Positions 1 to 10,786 of a stretch of DNA of 64,000 nucleotides are shown here, piece after piece. This stretch comes from Bacteroidetes bacterium 47-18 (GTDB lineage Bacteria > Bacteroidota > Bacteroidia > Chitinophagales > Chitinophagaceae), in contig MKSF01000012.1 in NCBI GenBank assembly GCA_001897155.1, positions 1 to 64,000 of the forward strand, written 5' to 3'. The position numbers were made by a program, and so were the translations under genes. The notes beneath the pieces are model-generated. The model did no database searches. It was not told where the DNA came from and saw only the letters and a program-made list of their open reading frames with translations. Each line of letters opens with the position of its first letter. Within the stretch, counting starts at the first letter, position 1.

Positions 1-642
1 CTCCCTGTGACAAATCCCTCAACTGTCAGGCTGAGCCCCGTCGAAGCCCTAATAAAATCAACTGACTATCTATATATAGGCAACAAAGTCGTTATCAGTT
101 ATCTCTTATTATAAGAGATTCCTCACATCCGTTCGGAATGACCACCACCCTCAGTTCCTTTATAGTAGAAGCGTTTTTTGACCCGCAGAGAGAACACCGT
201 TCAGCGGGGCGTATCGGTAAAAAAACTTGTTGCCTGTAAGCAGATAGCCACTTAAAATCATTATAAATCACATTTCGACAAGCTCAATATGACACCGATA
301 AGCTTAATGTGACATGAGACCCTCCCTGTGACAAATCCCTCAACTGTCAGGCTGAGCCCCATCGAAGCCCTAATAAAATCAACTGACTATCTATATATAG
401 GCAACAAAGTCGTTATCAATTATAAATTATTATAAGAGATTCCTCACATCCGTTCGGAATGACCACCACCCTCAGTTCCTTTATAGTAAAAGCGCTTTTT
501 GACCCGCAGAGAGAACACCGTTCAGCGAGGCGTATCGGTAAAAAAACTTGTTGCCTGTAAGCAGATAGCCACTTAAAATCATTATAAATCACATTTCGAC
601 AAGCTCAATATGACACCGATAAGCTTAATGTGAATGACAACC
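1..642. repeat. Two tandem copies of a 321-bp noncoding repeat
   Basis: Positions 1-321 and 322-642 are nearly identical direct repeats; they differ at a few bases, for example around 98-111 versus 419-432. Each copy starts with CTCCCTGTGACAAATCC and ends in a short palindromic-repeat segment (TCACATT-N11-AATATGA type). No convincing gene is present on either strand. The left edge is the window edge, so further copies may lie outside. Confidence 0.9.
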
Positions 643-800
643 CTCCCTGTGACAAATCCTTCAACTGTCAGGCTGAGCCCCATCGAAGCCCTATTAAAAT
701 CATTATAAATCACATTTCGACAGGCTCAATGTGACAGGGCAAACTTAATGTGATATGACACGCTCAATGTGACAGAGCAGGCTTAATGTGACTTGATAAG
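643..800. repeat. Third, internally deleted copy plus reiterated short palindromic units
   Basis: The repeat restarts at 643 but jumps from the first AAAATCA of the unit directly to the second AAAATCA, losing the central part. After the palindrome TCACATT-N11-AATGTGA (710-734) come several degenerate reiterations of GCTTAATGTGACA up to about 800. The same short unit recurs at 28885 and 51331. This lies downstream of the carboxylase gene, and no clear terminator hairpin was found here. Confidence 0.85.
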
Positions 801-858
801 CTCCAGGAGATAAGACGAGCTCAGTTTATAATCTGCCTTCCAGGTATCGCTTGCTGTA

Positions 859-2397
859 TTATAAAGGTATATTGCCATGCTTACGTTTGGGATTGACCAC
901 TACTTTCGTTTCCAGCATCCGGAACGCTTTGATCAGCTTTTCCCGGGTATCCGCAGGCAGGATCACCTCATCAATAAAGCCTCTTGCCGCGGCACCGTAA
1001 GGATTGGCAAATTTTTCGGTATATTCCAGCTCTTTCTCTTTCCATTTTTCCGCAGGATTTTCCGCCGCGGCGATCTCGCGCTTGAAAATGATCTCGGCAG
1101 CGCCCTTAGCTCCCATAACAGCGATCTCCGCCGTTGGCCAGGCATAGTTCATATCCGCGCCTATATGCTTTGAGTTCATCACATCATATGCACCGCCGTA
1201 GGCCTTGCGGGTGATGACGGTAATTTTAGGAACGGTAGCCTCGCTTAAGGCATATAATAATTTCGCGCCGTTGGTAATGATACCATTCCATTCCTGGTCC
1301 GTGCCCGGCAAAAAGCCCGGCACATCCACGAGCACCAGCAGGGGAATATTGAAGGCGTCACAAAAACGGACGAACCTGGCGGCCTTCTTGGAAGCGTCAA
1401 TGTCCAGCACGCCCGCCATGCTGGCCGGCTGGTTGGCTACGATACCGATGCTTCTGCCCGCTATCCTTGCAAAACCTACGATGATATTTTCGGCATAATC
1501 CTTATGCACTTCCAGGAAAGATCCTTCATCAGCCAGCTCTTCGATCACTTCCTTCATTTCATAGGGCTGGTTAGGATTCTCCGGTATGATGCTATCCAGC
1601 TTCTCCCGCTTTTCCTGGCCTATTTCGTAAGGATATACAGGAGCATCTTCCTCACAGTTCTGCGGCATATAGCTCAGTAATTGCTTAAGGTGCTCTATTG
1701 CAGCCAGCTCATTGGCGCAGGCAAAGTGTGTCACACCTGATTTGGAGGCATGGGTGGCAGCACCGCCCAGCTCTTCGGAGGTGACGGTCTCGTGGGTTAC
1801 CGTCTTAACAACGTTCGGGCCGGTAACGAACATATAGGAGGTGTTTTCCACCATCAGTATGAAATCGGTAATGGCAGGGGAATATACGGCTCCGCCTGCA
1901 CAGGGTCCCATAATGGCGCTCAACTGCGGGATAACGCCGCTGGCCTTTACGTTCCTGTGAAATATATCGGCATAGCCGCCCAGGGAGACCACACCCTCCT
2001 GTATCCTGGCGCCGCCGCTGTCATTCAGCCCGATAACCGGCGCACCGTTCTGCAGGGCAAGGTCCATGATCTTACAGATCTTTTCCGCATGAGTTTCCGA
2101 CAGGCTGCCCCCGAAAACCGTAAAGTCCTGCGAGAATACATATACCAGCCTTCCATGAACAGTACCGTAGCCTGTGACTACACCGTCGCCCAGGTAGACT
2201 TCACGCTCCATACCGAAATCCTTGGACCGGTGTGTGACCAGCATGCCTATTTCTTCAAAGCTCCCTTCATCCAGGAGCAGCATAATCCGCTCCCTTGCCG
2301 TCAGTTTGCCTTTGCCATGCTGGCTGTCTATTCTTTTCTGACCGCCGCCTAACTGTGCCTCTTGTATTTTTTGTTGCAGTACTGCTGTCTTGCTCAT
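859..2397 (-). CDS. Acyl-CoA carboxylase, carboxyltransferase beta subunit (propionyl/methylmalonyl type)
   Basis: A 512-residue carboxyltransferase that moves CO2 from biotin to an acyl-CoA in the cytoplasm, feeding the propionyl-CoA to methylmalonyl-CoA route or a related pathway. Family hallmarks include the GGARIQEG stretch, an N-terminal LTARERI segment, and a C-terminal YGGAYDVM...GADMNYAWP block. The length fits PccB/MmdA proteins. The Asp in GGAYDVM is the residue type associated with propionyl-CoA preference in studied PccB proteins, so substrate is inferred, not shown. An ATG nine codons upstream also exists, but the start at 2397 ([10 protein letters not shown]) matches the family better and lies just after a possible -7 element. 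The biotin carboxylase and carrier subunits are not in the window. Confidence 0.92.
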   Translation of the reverse strand: MSKTAVLQQKIQEAQLGGGQKRIDSQHGKGKLTARERIMLLLDEGSFEEIGMLVTHRSKDFGMEREVYLGDGVVTGYGTVHGRLVYVFSQDFTVFGGSLSETHAEKICKIMDLALQNGAPVIGLNDSGGARIQEGVVSLGGYADIFHRNVKASGVIPQLSAIMGPCAGGAVYSPAITDFILMVENTSYMFVTGPNVVKTVTHETVTSEELGGAATHASKSGVTHFACANELAAIEHLKQLLSYMPQNCEEDAPVYPYEIGQEKREKLDSIIPENPNQPYEMKEVIEELADEGSFLEVHKDYAENIIVGFARIAGRSIGIVANQPASMAGVLDIDASKKAARFVRFCDAFNIPLLVLVDVPGFLPGTDQEWNGIITNGAKLLYALSEATVPKITVITRKAYGGAYDVMNSKHIGADMNYAWPTAEIAVMGAKGAAEIIFKREIAAAENPAEKWKEKELEYTEKFANPYGAAARGFIDEVILPADTREKLIKAFRMLETKVVVNPKRKHGNIPL

Positions 2398-2404
2398 ATA
2401 AAAA

Positions 2405-2446
2405 ATATAGTCTAATAGGCTCAAAGATAAGCCAATTAGACTATAT
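2405..2446 (-). terminator. Rho-independent terminator with a promoter-like -7 in its loop
   Basis: Arms 2405-2421 and 2430-2446 form a long, nearly perfect stem. On the minus strand it is followed by TTTTTT, so it should terminate the upstream DUF4294-like gene. The loop reads TATCTTTG on the minus strand, a match to the Bacteroidota -7 element (TAnnTTTG) placed about 25 bases before the carboxylase start; no good -33 element was found. Confidence 0.75.
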
Positions 2447-2498
2447 TTTCATGCGCCGGAACAGAGTTTTGCCGGCGTATGCCATGGCTGCCCGTTCC

Positions 2499-3140
2499 TT
2501 ATTTGGATTTCACCTGTATCGTCTGGTGCTTGATGTAATTTCCCGCTTCTATTTCCCTGACGATCATCTCAATATCCTTATCATCCCCGAAAGGGTCATA
2601 CTGGGTCTTAAGGTCATTATCAATAAATTTAAAGGCGGTCTGGTAGAAACGGGCGTTCACGCCGCCCTTCAGCTCTTTGATGATATCATAGCAGTTCCTG
2701 CCCGTCTGCCTGTTCACGAGCTTCACCAGTATTTTTCCCTGTGTGACGGAAAGGTCCTTCAGCTCTTCCTTGAATTTTGAATTGAGCTCAATATCCAGGG
2801 ACTCGATATATTTTTTCCTTTCCTTCCTGGTAGGATGATGACCCAGGTCCTGGTCCATCTTCTTAAGCACTCCTGCCGCCAGAACGGCATAGGGATATAC
2901 CTTGAACACATTGTACCTCAGCCTGTCGATATATTGCTTCCTGGAAGGATCCAGCAGCTCTGATTTGTACACCGGGTCCAGGAAATCATACGCAAGCGTA
3001 TCTCCGTCGTATATGATGGCCGGCAGCCATATCCCTCCCTCCCTGGGCACTTCCTGTGGCTGGGTCGGGGGTTGGGCCTGCGCACCATATATCCATCCGC
3101 AACACAATAACAGCGCCCATATATATTTTACCTGTAACAT
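2499..3140 (-). CDS. Exported DUF4294-like protein
   Basis: 213 residues. An N-terminal signal peptide is visible (hydrophobic core ALLLCCGWIYG, then AQAQ). The mature part has the IIYDGDTLAYDFLDPVY stretch and a basic, helical middle (RKERKKYIESL), resembling the Bacteroidota DUF4294 family from memory. No catalytic motif is recognised and no function is assigned. It is a minus-strand gene lying between sprA and the carboxylase gene, with its own terminator downstream. Confidence 0.75.
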   Translation of the reverse strand: MLQVKYIWALLLCCGWIYGAQAQPPTQPQEVPREGGIWLPAIIYDGDTLAYDFLDPVYKSELLDPSRKQYIDRLRYNVFKVYPYAVLAAGVLKKMDQDLGHHPTRKERKKYIESLDIELNSKFKEELKDLSVTQGKILVKLVNRQTGRNCYDIIKELKGGVNARFYQTAFKFIDNDLKTQYDPFGDDKDIEMIVREIEAGNYIKHQTIQVKSK

Positions 3141-3234
3141 GATTTTAATAAGAGTAATTAAGTCTAATGAAATTAGAACTTTTTTTTATTAAAACGTTTA
3201 ACGCCCCTATAATATTATTACAAATCCCATATTA

Positions 3235-6200
3235 CTATTGGGCAAACAGGTAGATGAGCTTGATGCCGAATTTGGTATTCACCAGCGGGTAGGAGTTAAG
3301 CACATAGGGGTGGGTCTGTCTTCTTTCGTAATATCCCACTACCTGCAGGCTTTCATTCACCATGTATTCTACCCGGGGCGTGATGGTCAGCACCCACTGG
3401 CCGCGTGTCGGCTGTTCGGAATTCCCGGTAAAATAAGTGTTGGTGGTGATATCATCCCTGTAGGCCACATCCACCCTGATATTGAGGTCATTTTTGAGCT
3501 CCGTGATACCAAAGAAGGTAAAAGGCAGCTTCAGGCCTTTCATCCTGTGCCCGAAGCCTACCACGATGTCCTGGGAATTGGTCTCACTGATCTGGTAGTC
3601 GATCAGGTTCAGGCTGGTCATCCTGGAGCGGTTGTAGGCTATTTTGAACGACATACCGCTTTCCATCTGCACATCCACCCCGAGCAGCGGGGAAAATGAT
3701 TCCTGGATAGTGATATTCGGCACCTGGAAGAACGGCACAAAGTTATTGGTAACGGAGTCGATGAATGACGGGAAGCCGACCCCCAGCAGATCCTCGAATG
3801 TAAGATTGGAGGTAAAGCTGTTCATATTCATGGTGCCGGTATAGCCATGAGTAACGTTGAGGACCTTTACCGCGCCGTTGAGGAAGCCCAGTTTAGAGAA
3901 GCCGTTGTAGGTCATTCTCCAGTTAGGCAGCGGGATGAAATTCCTGAACGGATTGCTCCTTACGCCATTGGTATTCTCGCTCATGAGAGGTATCTTATCC
4001 GCCCCGCGGCCGCCGTAAGCGGCAATAAAGGCCGGTATCAGCACATCCTGGGCATACTGGGTATATCCTTTAGCGTAGTTATTGTTGTTAGGGTCCCTGG
4101 ATCCGTTGATATAGGGATTGGTCTCGCCCAGCCTGCGGGACACCTCTGTCCTGTTGCTCATGAACGTTTCATAGTTGGCTTTCCTGTTCTTAAAGAAGGA
4201 GCCCAGGCCGATGAAGGTGGAAGAGAACGAACCTGTGGTGAACGGGCTTAAATGCTCAAATTCATTATTATCATAGCTGAACTTAAAGGTCTCATTATAT
4301 TCCTTGTTGAAGTTCCGGCTTATATTCACGTCTATCCTCATGAAGTTAACAGGCTCCAGCACACCTCTTATCTCGATGTTCTGCGTAAAGGTCTGGCGCA
4401 TCTGGCGGTTAAAGATGCTGTCCCTGGTGAATTGCCCGTTAACGGCCCTTCTTTCTATCCATTGCTGGGTAGGCTGGAAGCCGAATGCAAAGTCATACCA
4501 TGGATCGTCGTTCCTGAACCCGGACCCGACCAGCCTGGAAGTATCCATAAAGCCGGGCAGCAGCGTTCCCGCATTTTCCGTAAAGTTCACAGATATCCTC
4601 TTCAGCATGGTGGCGGCCCTCAACGCGGCCCTGGTACCGTTGGACATCAGCGGCGTCACCTTTTTCTTCTTGGCTCTCCATTCTTTAAGGGCAGCCCGGT
4701 GCTTTTTCCGTTCCGCCTTTTTCAGCGCTTTCCAGGCGGTATGCAATGTTGCTGCGTCCAGCGTATCATGACCTGGCACATCCGTTTTGGCAATAATTTT
4801 CTTTTCCGGTCTCGGCGGTACTACCGCAGCTTTCTGCCGGGCCTCCTGCTTTTTCCGCTCTTCCTCTTTTTTCTTCTCCTGCTCCTTTATCTCCTGCTCT
4901 GTCAGCTTACGGTTGCCTTTGTATTGCGGAACCATATTCCTTAATTGCGATTCCATATTCGCCGCCTGTGCCGCTTTGAGATGGCGTGACCTGTTATAGA
5001 GCTGGGAAAATATCAGCTCCCCGTTCACCTGCTTGGTATGCCTGTTGGTGATGGTATGCCCCAGGTCGGAGGCCAGCATAGACGCAGCGGTCCAGTTATA
5101 GACGGTATTATAGGTCAGTGTGATGTTCGTCCAGTCAGTCAGCTTCAGCTTATTGGTAGGCACCTTATAGGTGGTATTAACCGTGTGCTCATAGAAGGTA
5201 TTCCGGCCAAAACGCGACAGGTTGCCCCACAGCGTATCCCTTTGCGCTTCATTGTTGATCCTGCCGTAAGGTTCATCAATCCGGGACTGGTTCAGCCCGT
5301 TATAGCTCACCGCCAGGGATTTGGTAAGGTCCCACCTTATATTATAGAGCCTGTCCCAGGTAAAGTTCTGGACATACAAAGGCGCCAGCTGATAAGGGTC
5401 ATTGTCAATATTCCTGACAATGGTCTCGCCAAAGATCTTATATAAGCTGTTATTGAAGCCTATGGTAGAAGGCAACGGCTTGAAGTTAAAATCCCTCGCC
5501 CAAGTGAGCCATGGGGATTTGGATTTTATAATTTTCTTAAAGGGCTCTATTGATTTTACGCCGGTTTCGTAATTATAGCCCAGGTTCAGGCGCTGCGTAG
5601 TGTACACATCGCTTTCCAGCAGCGGGGTCCTGTTGAACGCCTTATTATAGTTATAGCTCAGCTCAAAGTTCCTGACGCTCCAGAGCTGTGTCCTGCCGCT
5701 CTGCTGGGGGTTACCGGTTATACGGAAGTTATTCAGGCTGAAGCTGGTAACGGATGTAAAGGTCTGTGCGGCCTTTCTTACAGAGTCCCTTGCGCTGCCC
5801 GAATAGGCATCCAGCTTATCCCGCAGCTTCACATCCAGGTCATAAGGATCGTATTCAGGATTGCTGACATTCTCTATATACCCCAGGTAAACAGGCAGTT
5901 GAATACCCCATTTATTGGGCATCAGCTTGCCCAGGTTAAGGTTGGTATTTACATCAAAGTTGTAGAAGTTATCCCGGAACCTGCTGTTCACTTTCTGGTC
6001 TATGCTACCATAGCCTACAGTGTGCATGCTGCCGCCCATATGGAAAGAGCCCAGGTCGGCCAGTTGTACATTGGCCTGAGCGGATGCAGCATATCCCGGC
6101 TTTTCGTTGAAGCCGGCAGCGCGCAGCTCATCAAACCAGACTTCCACGCATTTCGGCAGTCCGTCATCCCCGGGGTTGGCGTCACTCCTTTTGGGATTGA

Positions 6201-9200
6201 GCACACCGATCATCACGTTCCGGACCTCCCCGAGGTTGGGGTTACCCATTACAATAACAGGATTACCTTTCTCATCCGTCTGCTCATATGGTATGTAGGA
6301 AGGCAGCCCCTGGCTGTTCCGTGTATTTTTAAGGTTGACGAATTTATCCAGCTCCAGGTCCAGGCGGTTCTCCTCCGGCCAGACATAGTCCGCATTCACC
6401 TCCCCGTCATTTGTTATCTTTAAGGGTATCCTGTACTCGTAATAGTTATTGATAAAGTCACTGCCGATACGGACAAAGGCATGCAGGTCATTATCCCGGA
6501 CGGCAGGCTGCCCCGGAACAGATTCCGCATGGATGAACATTCTCAGGAAGTCATGCTGGCGTATATCCATAGACACTTCCTTGAAGGCGGCACGGGCATC
6601 GCCGTCTTTCAGACCGCATATCTGGTAGGCCATAGAGCGCTCATCTTCCTGGATGGTGATACCGGTGGCGCCTGCCGGCTGCTGCTGACGCATAACCCCC
6701 GGCGGACTTTTATATCCTACCGGAACCTTGCTGCTGTTCTGCTCCACGCTGACTGATGTGACCGCGAAGGTAGTATTGAGCGTATCGGAAATAGGGATCA
6801 TTTCGCCCGGCTTGTCCAGGGAATATAAATAGGTCCTCCACTGGCTCCTGTCAAACTGCAGTTGCGCGAAGCGTACCGTAAGGCTGTCCTCAAAGTCTGT
6901 GAGGAACATCCTGAAGAAACGTATGGACCTGAAGTCGCTGATGCTTCCCACGGCCTGGTCATAGGCCCTTATAGGTATCTTGAACTGGTACCAGGTCTGT
7001 ACCTGCTGGCTTCCGTCCCTCAGCGTGACGTTGGCATCTCTCCTGTTAACGATATTATTCTGCCCCACCTGCATGGACGGGTGGGTCTTAGGCATCAGCC
7101 TGACCCTGTACTGGAAATAGCTTTCCGATTCGTTCAGGGAGTTATCCTTGTTCAGGTCCTCGGATTCGGGCACTGTGGTAATAGAGCCCACGAAACCGGT
7201 CCCGTTATCTGCCGGGGAGTTGCCCTGGGGATTATTGATATTCTCATACCGGCTGATGATACCGTTCTTTGCATTGTCATGCTCCGCGCTCCTGTAGGGT
7301 GAAAAGTTATCCGACGCCGGGTCGTTGACCATGGCCTGGTACACCTCCGGGCTTACCAGCCCCTGCAGGCGGTTTAAAAAGGATGCGTATTTATTGCGCT
7401 CCTCATCATCATTGAGGCCGTCAAACCCCACGTCCTGCACTTCCCTGCTTTCGATGCTGGATTCAAATACCCTTGTCAGTTGCTGGGAAAAGGACGGTAC
7501 GTAGCCCCACGGAGTTTCCTGCAGCTTGGTCACATCTTTTACTGGGGCCGGGATGCCATTTTCAAAGCCGAGACGGCCGTCCTTCAGCACATCTTCGGAA
7601 ACATTACCTATATTAATATAGAGGTCGCCGCCCGTGCTTGCGGAATTGTATATAAAAGGATCCAGCGCCCAGAAGGTGATGTATTCCACATTCGACTGCT
7701 CAAAGTCACTGCTGTTATTATCCAGCGCCCTCATGATACCACCAAATTTACTCCGGGGATTCGTGAAATGCCCGGTTACCGGGTCCAGGTTGTCCGTGGT
7801 GAAGTTATAAGGCCCGCGCTTATGGGGGAAATAGCTCAGGTCAAGCGTGGACAGGACGCTGTTTTGCGCCAGCACCTGCTTATCCGGGAACACCTCGCTG
7901 GTATTGATCAGTCTCCAGTAGGCCTCATAGCGGGTCTCTTCCACAAGGTGCGTTGGGGCCGAGTTCCGCTGCAGCAGGTTCTGGTCTACGGTGTACCAGG
8001 CGATCTTTGACCTGTTGAACCCGTAGGAGAGGTCGTTGATATTGCTGGATTCGGGGAAAAGCGTGGTACCCGCCGCATTTTTGGCGCCTGACGGTACACT
8101 GGCCAGGGACCATTGCGGTATGGGGAAGCGGATATCAATGCTGCTGTTGGCGCCTTCAAAGTTATCGAGCGCTATGGAGCCTTCCGGGTCCAGCACATCA
8201 ATAAAGCGGTGGTGGCCCGGGAATATGCCCGCCACTTCCGTTTTAAAATCTACGAGGGAAGGAGCCGAGGTACTGTAGAAAGGCAGCTTGTCCAGCGCCC
8301 TTGTCAGACCCATAAATTCCGACTGGTAGTTGTAGTCCAGTCCGGCGACCGTATTTTTGATGGGATCGTACCCGTATTGTACGGTAGTGGTCAGCGGCCG
8401 TTCGCTCAGCCGCATAAAGGTACCACCGAAAGACATTTTTTTATTGAGGAAGTAATCCGCACGGAGACCGATGAAGGTCTGGGGAACCAGCCCGAAGTTG
8501 GCATTGTCCTCATAGGAGATATTGATGGGCACACCGGAGTTCAGCAAGGCCGCGTTCAGGATCCTTACCCTTCCCATACTGTAATCCACCTGATAATCCA
8601 CATTTTCCGTAAGCACCTGACCACCTGCAGAAACGGTCACAGACCCCTGCGGGATATTAAAGCCCAGCGGGATTTCCGACCCGCCGGCGCCTTTGTAGCT
8701 GCCCTGGATCATAAAACGGTTGTTCTGGTTGAACTGCCTCGCGATGGTCTTGGTAGAATCATAGAGCATGTCAAACAGGAACCGGCGCTCGAGCTGCGGG
8801 GAGCCGCCCAAATGAGCGCGCATCGCATCCCCGAACGGTTCCAGCACCGGGAAGATGATCTTTCCGCTGGCAGGAATGATGGTCAATCCCTCCACGTAGT
8901 CGAACACCCCGTCAGGAACAGGATCATTCTGCTGGTTCAGGTTATCCAGGTTCAGCAGCCTGATGATAGGCTCTCCCGCCCTGGGACCTTCCGGAAGGTA
9001 TCTTTTCCTGCCGCCGCCCGGATCCAGGTACATAACGTTCAGCCTGAAGTCCTCCTTGGTCATCCGGCCGTAGCCGAGGGAGTAGACGTTCTTCATCATC
9101 AGCTTCCATATCGGCAGGCGCGGACGCGAGGCCGTACCTTTCAGCATTTTCATGAACAGCACCTTGGAGCTGGTGGAGTCGGGGGAGACGTCCGAAGAGA

Positions 9201-10674
9201 ATTCCCCTACCTGGTAAACCTGGCCGTTGTGGGTGTACCGGTAGGACACGGCGATCACATCGTCCGGGTTAACGGTTGCATTCAGGGACACAAAACCCAA
9301 CTGGGGATGAAATGTATATTCCGATTCATTAAGCTTACGCATCGTAACGCGGTGGAAGTCCTGGCTTTCCACCAACCCGAGACCCAGCACCACCTGGGAG
9401 GCAGTACCCTGCACCCTGGCAGCCGGGTTTTGCTGGATCAGCTCGTACAGCCTGTTGGAATTGTTGTCCGGCAGGTCAGAGCCGCCGTTCACCAGGAAGC
9501 TCTGGTAAGGCGCTTTCTCACCCAGGTCCATAAACGCCAGCACGTCTCTCACATTCTGGGTAGCTCCCTGCCTGTTGGTCACCCATACCTCCACCCTGTT
9601 CAGTACGACCTGGGAGTTGATGATGGGAATGCGCTCCAGCGCCCTTTCATAATTATCATGGAAGTACTGGGCCAGCAGGAAGTTCCTGTTCTCATCATAA
9701 TCATCCGCCTTGATGTCAAATTCCGTTTTCTGGCCGCCGCCCTGCACGGAAATGGATTTCCGCTGAGAGTTCTGCCTTGACAGTACCCCTGTCATCCATA
9801 AACGGCCGAACTGCAGTTGCGTCTTCACACCGTATAAGGACTGCACACCGTTGATCAGCCCGCTGTTAAGCGGGAAGTTGATATTACCGAGCTCTATCTT
9901 TTTTAGTACTTCGTCTTCCTTGCCGGTGAATTCGATCTTTTGCCTTTGCTGCTCCCCGAAGTTAGGGCGGGTGTTCTGGCTGATATTCAGCTTGAGCTTG
10001 TCTCCAACCTGTGCCAGCAGGTTGATATTCATATCTATATCAAAGTCAAAGTTCCCGTAGCTCCTGACCCGTTCCGGCAGGCTGGGATTGTCTATTTTAT
10101 TATGGTTATAGCCGAACATCAGCTCCATGCGGCCCTGCGGCTTTACCGACATGGTCTGTCCGCCGAAAAGACGGTTAAAGAGCCCTTCCTTGTACATGGT
10201 CGGCATGTCGGGATTCTTATCGAACATGCTTAAGGCAGCGAGGCGCTGCTGGAAATAGCTTTGCTCATCGCTCCTGGTCCTGTAGCTGAAGAATTCGTCT
10301 TTCGATAAGAAGTAAGGCGTCTTGATGTCCTGCTCCCCCACTTTCTCCTGCAGATAGTAGCCATCTTCTTCAGGAACATATTCCACATCCCTTTTCAGTG
10401 ACTGCGGGTCCTGCAGGTAAAGGGAGTTCTGGTCCTGCAGCACCTCTTCCGGATTGATGCTCCTGGACTGGGGAATGGGGAATTTTAAGGAGTCCTTACG
10501 GGCACTTGTGGCAGCAAGGGTATCGTCATCGCTGTAATCATAATCATAGGTATAGTAGGACGAATAGGGATCCCCGTTACCGTACGCGGAAATATACTTT
10601 GCCGACGCAACTATCAGGACGAAGATGCCTATTACTTTAGAAATAAAATAATCGTTTCTATTACTTACCAACAC
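3235..10674 (-). CDS. sprA: SprA/Sov, T9SS outer-membrane translocon
   Basis: 2479 residues, close to the size of characterised SprA (about 2400). SprA is the giant outer-membrane barrel through which T9SS cargo leaves the cell and, in gliding species, is needed for motility. The N-terminus has a hydrophobic export signal (IGIFVLIVASAKYISA). The body alternates beta-rich segments typical of the family and ends in a short aromatic strand finishing FAQ. An unusually charged Lys/Glu segment lies at about residues 1905-2015. The start codon read here is GTG (10672-10674), with a TTG next; no in-frame ATG gives a better signal peptide. It follows ruvA, an order I recall as conserved in Bacteroidota. 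The very long antisense frames inside it are shadows. Confidence 0.97.
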   Translation of the reverse strand: MLVSNRNDYFISKVIGIFVLIVASAKYISAYGNGDPYSSYYTYDYDYSDDDTLAATSARKDSLKFPIPQSRSINPEEVLQDQNSLYLQDPQSLKRDVEYVPEEDGYYLQEKVGEQDIKTPYFLSKDEFFSYRTRSDEQSYFQQRLAALSMFDKNPDMPTMYKEGLFNRLFGGQTMSVKPQGRMELMFGYNHNKIDNPSLPERVRSYGNFDFDIDMNINLLAQVGDKLKLNISQNTRPNFGEQQRQKIEFTGKEDEVLKKIELGNINFPLNSGLINGVQSLYGVKTQLQFGRLWMTGVLSRQNSQRKSISVQGGGQKTEFDIKADDYDENRNFLLAQYFHDNYERALERIPIINSQVVLNRVEVWVTNRQGATQNVRDVLAFMDLGEKAPYQSFLVNGGSDLPDNNSNRLYELIQQNPAARVQGTASQVVLGLGLVESQDFHRVTMRKLNESEYTFHPQLGFVSLNATVNPDDVIAVSYRYTHNGQVYQVGEFSSDVSPDSTSSKVLFMKMLKGTASRPRLPIWKLMMKNVYSLGYGRMTKEDFRLNVMYLDPGGGRKRYLPEGPRAGEPIIRLLNLDNLNQQNDPVPDGVFDYVEGLTIIPASGKIIFPVLEPFGDAMRAHLGGSPQLERRFLFDMLYDSTKTIARQFNQNNRFMIQGSYKGAGGSEIPLGFNIPQGSVTVSAGGQVLTENVDYQVDYSMGRVRILNAALLNSGVPINISYEDNANFGLVPQTFIGLRADYFLNKKMSFGGTFMRLSERPLTTTVQYGYDPIKNTVAGLDYNYQSEFMGLTRALDKLPFYSTSAPSLVDFKTEVAGIFPGHHRFIDVLDPEGSIALDNFEGANSSIDIRFPIPQWSLASVPSGAKNAAGTTLFPESSNINDLSYGFNRSKIAWYTVDQNLLQRNSAPTHLVEETRYEAYWRLINTSEVFPDKQVLAQNSVLSTLDLSYFPHKRGPYNFTTDNLDPVTGHFTNPRSKFGGIMRALDNNSSDFEQSNVEYITFWALDPFIYNSASTGGDLYINIGNVSEDVLKDGRLGFENGIPAPVKDVTKLQETPWGYVPSFSQQLTRVFESSIESREVQDVGFDGLNDDEERNKYASFLNRLQGLVSPEVYQAMVNDPASDNFSPYRSAEHDNAKNGIISRYENINNPQGNSPADNGTGFVGSITTVPESEDLNKDNSLNESESYFQYRVRLMPKTHPSMQVGQNNIVNRRDANVTLRDGSQQVQTWYQFKIPIRAYDQAVGSISDFRSIRFFRMFLTDFEDSLTVRFAQLQFDRSQWRTYLYSLDKPGEMIPISDTLNTTFAVTSVSVEQNSSKVPVGYKSPPGVMRQQQPAGATGITIQEDERSMAYQICGLKDGDARAAFKEVSMDIRQHDFLRMFIHAESVPGQPAVRDNDLHAFVRIGSDFINNYYEYRIPLKITNDGEVNADYVWPEENRLDLELDKFVNLKNTRNSQGLPSYIPYEQTDEKGNPVIVMGNPNLGEVRNVMIGVLNPKRSDANPGDDGLPKCVEVWFDELRAAGFNEKPGYAASAQANVQLADLGSFHMGGSMHTVGYGSIDQKVNSRFRDNFYNFDVNTNLNLGKLMPNKWGIQLPVYLGYIENVSNPEYDPYDLDVKLRDKLDAYSGSARDSVRKAAQTFTSVTSFSLNNFRITGNPQQSGRTQLWSVRNFELSYNYNKAFNRTPLLESDVYTTQRLNLGYNYETGVKSIEPFKKIIKSKSPWLTWARDFNFKPLPSTIGFNNSLYKIFGETIVRNIDNDPYQLAPLYVQNFTWDRLYNIRWDLTKSLAVSYNGLNQSRIDEPYGRINNEAQRDTLWGNLSRFGRNTFYEHTVNTTYKVPTNKLKLTDWTNITLTYNTVYNWTAASMLASDLGHTITNRHTKQVNGELIFSQLYNRSRHLKAAQAANMESQLRNMVPQYKGNRKLTEQEIKEQEKKKEEERKKQEARQKAAVVPPRPEKKIIAKTDVPGHDTLDAATLHTAWKALKKAERKKHRAALKEWRAKKKKVTPLMSNGTRAALRAATMLKRISVNFTENAGTLLPGFMDTSRLVGSGFRNDDPWYDFAFGFQPTQQWIERRAVNGQFTRDSIFNRQMRQTFTQNIEIRGVLEPVNFMRIDVNISRNFNKEYNETFKFSYDNNEFEHLSPFTTGSFSSTFIGLGSFFKNRKANYETFMSNRTEVSRRLGETNPYINGSRDPNNNNYAKGYTQYAQDVLIPAFIAAYGGRGADKIPLMSENTNGVRSNPFRNFIPLPNWRMTYNGFSKLGFLNGAVKVLNVTHGYTGTMNMNSFTSNLTFEDLLGVGFPSFIDSVTNNFVPFFQVPNITIQESFSPLLGVDVQMESGMSFKIAYNRSRMTSLNLIDYQISETNSQDIVVGFGHRMKGLKLPFTFFGITELKNDLNIRVDVAYRDDITTNTYFTGNSEQPTRGQWVLTITPRVEYMVNESLQVVGYYERRQTHPYVLNSYPLVNTKFGIKLIYLFAQ

Positions 10675-10786
10675 TCTATTAATATAAAATAAAAAAACTA
10701 GCCTTATCCAGTAAGACCGGGGTTAAACTGACCGATGCAGATTTATTGAGGAGAATTATGATCTATACGCAATTTTTTTAGGGATA

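Noticed and set aside
1-858. CRISPR array in the repeat field
   Set aside because: Units are 321 bp without short evenly spaced repeats and unique spacers, and no cas genes are near.
8113-9780. 555-codon open frame antisense to sprA
   Set aside because: It lies wholly opposite a conserved SprA region, has no family-like motif and is explained by codon bias in the sprA frame.
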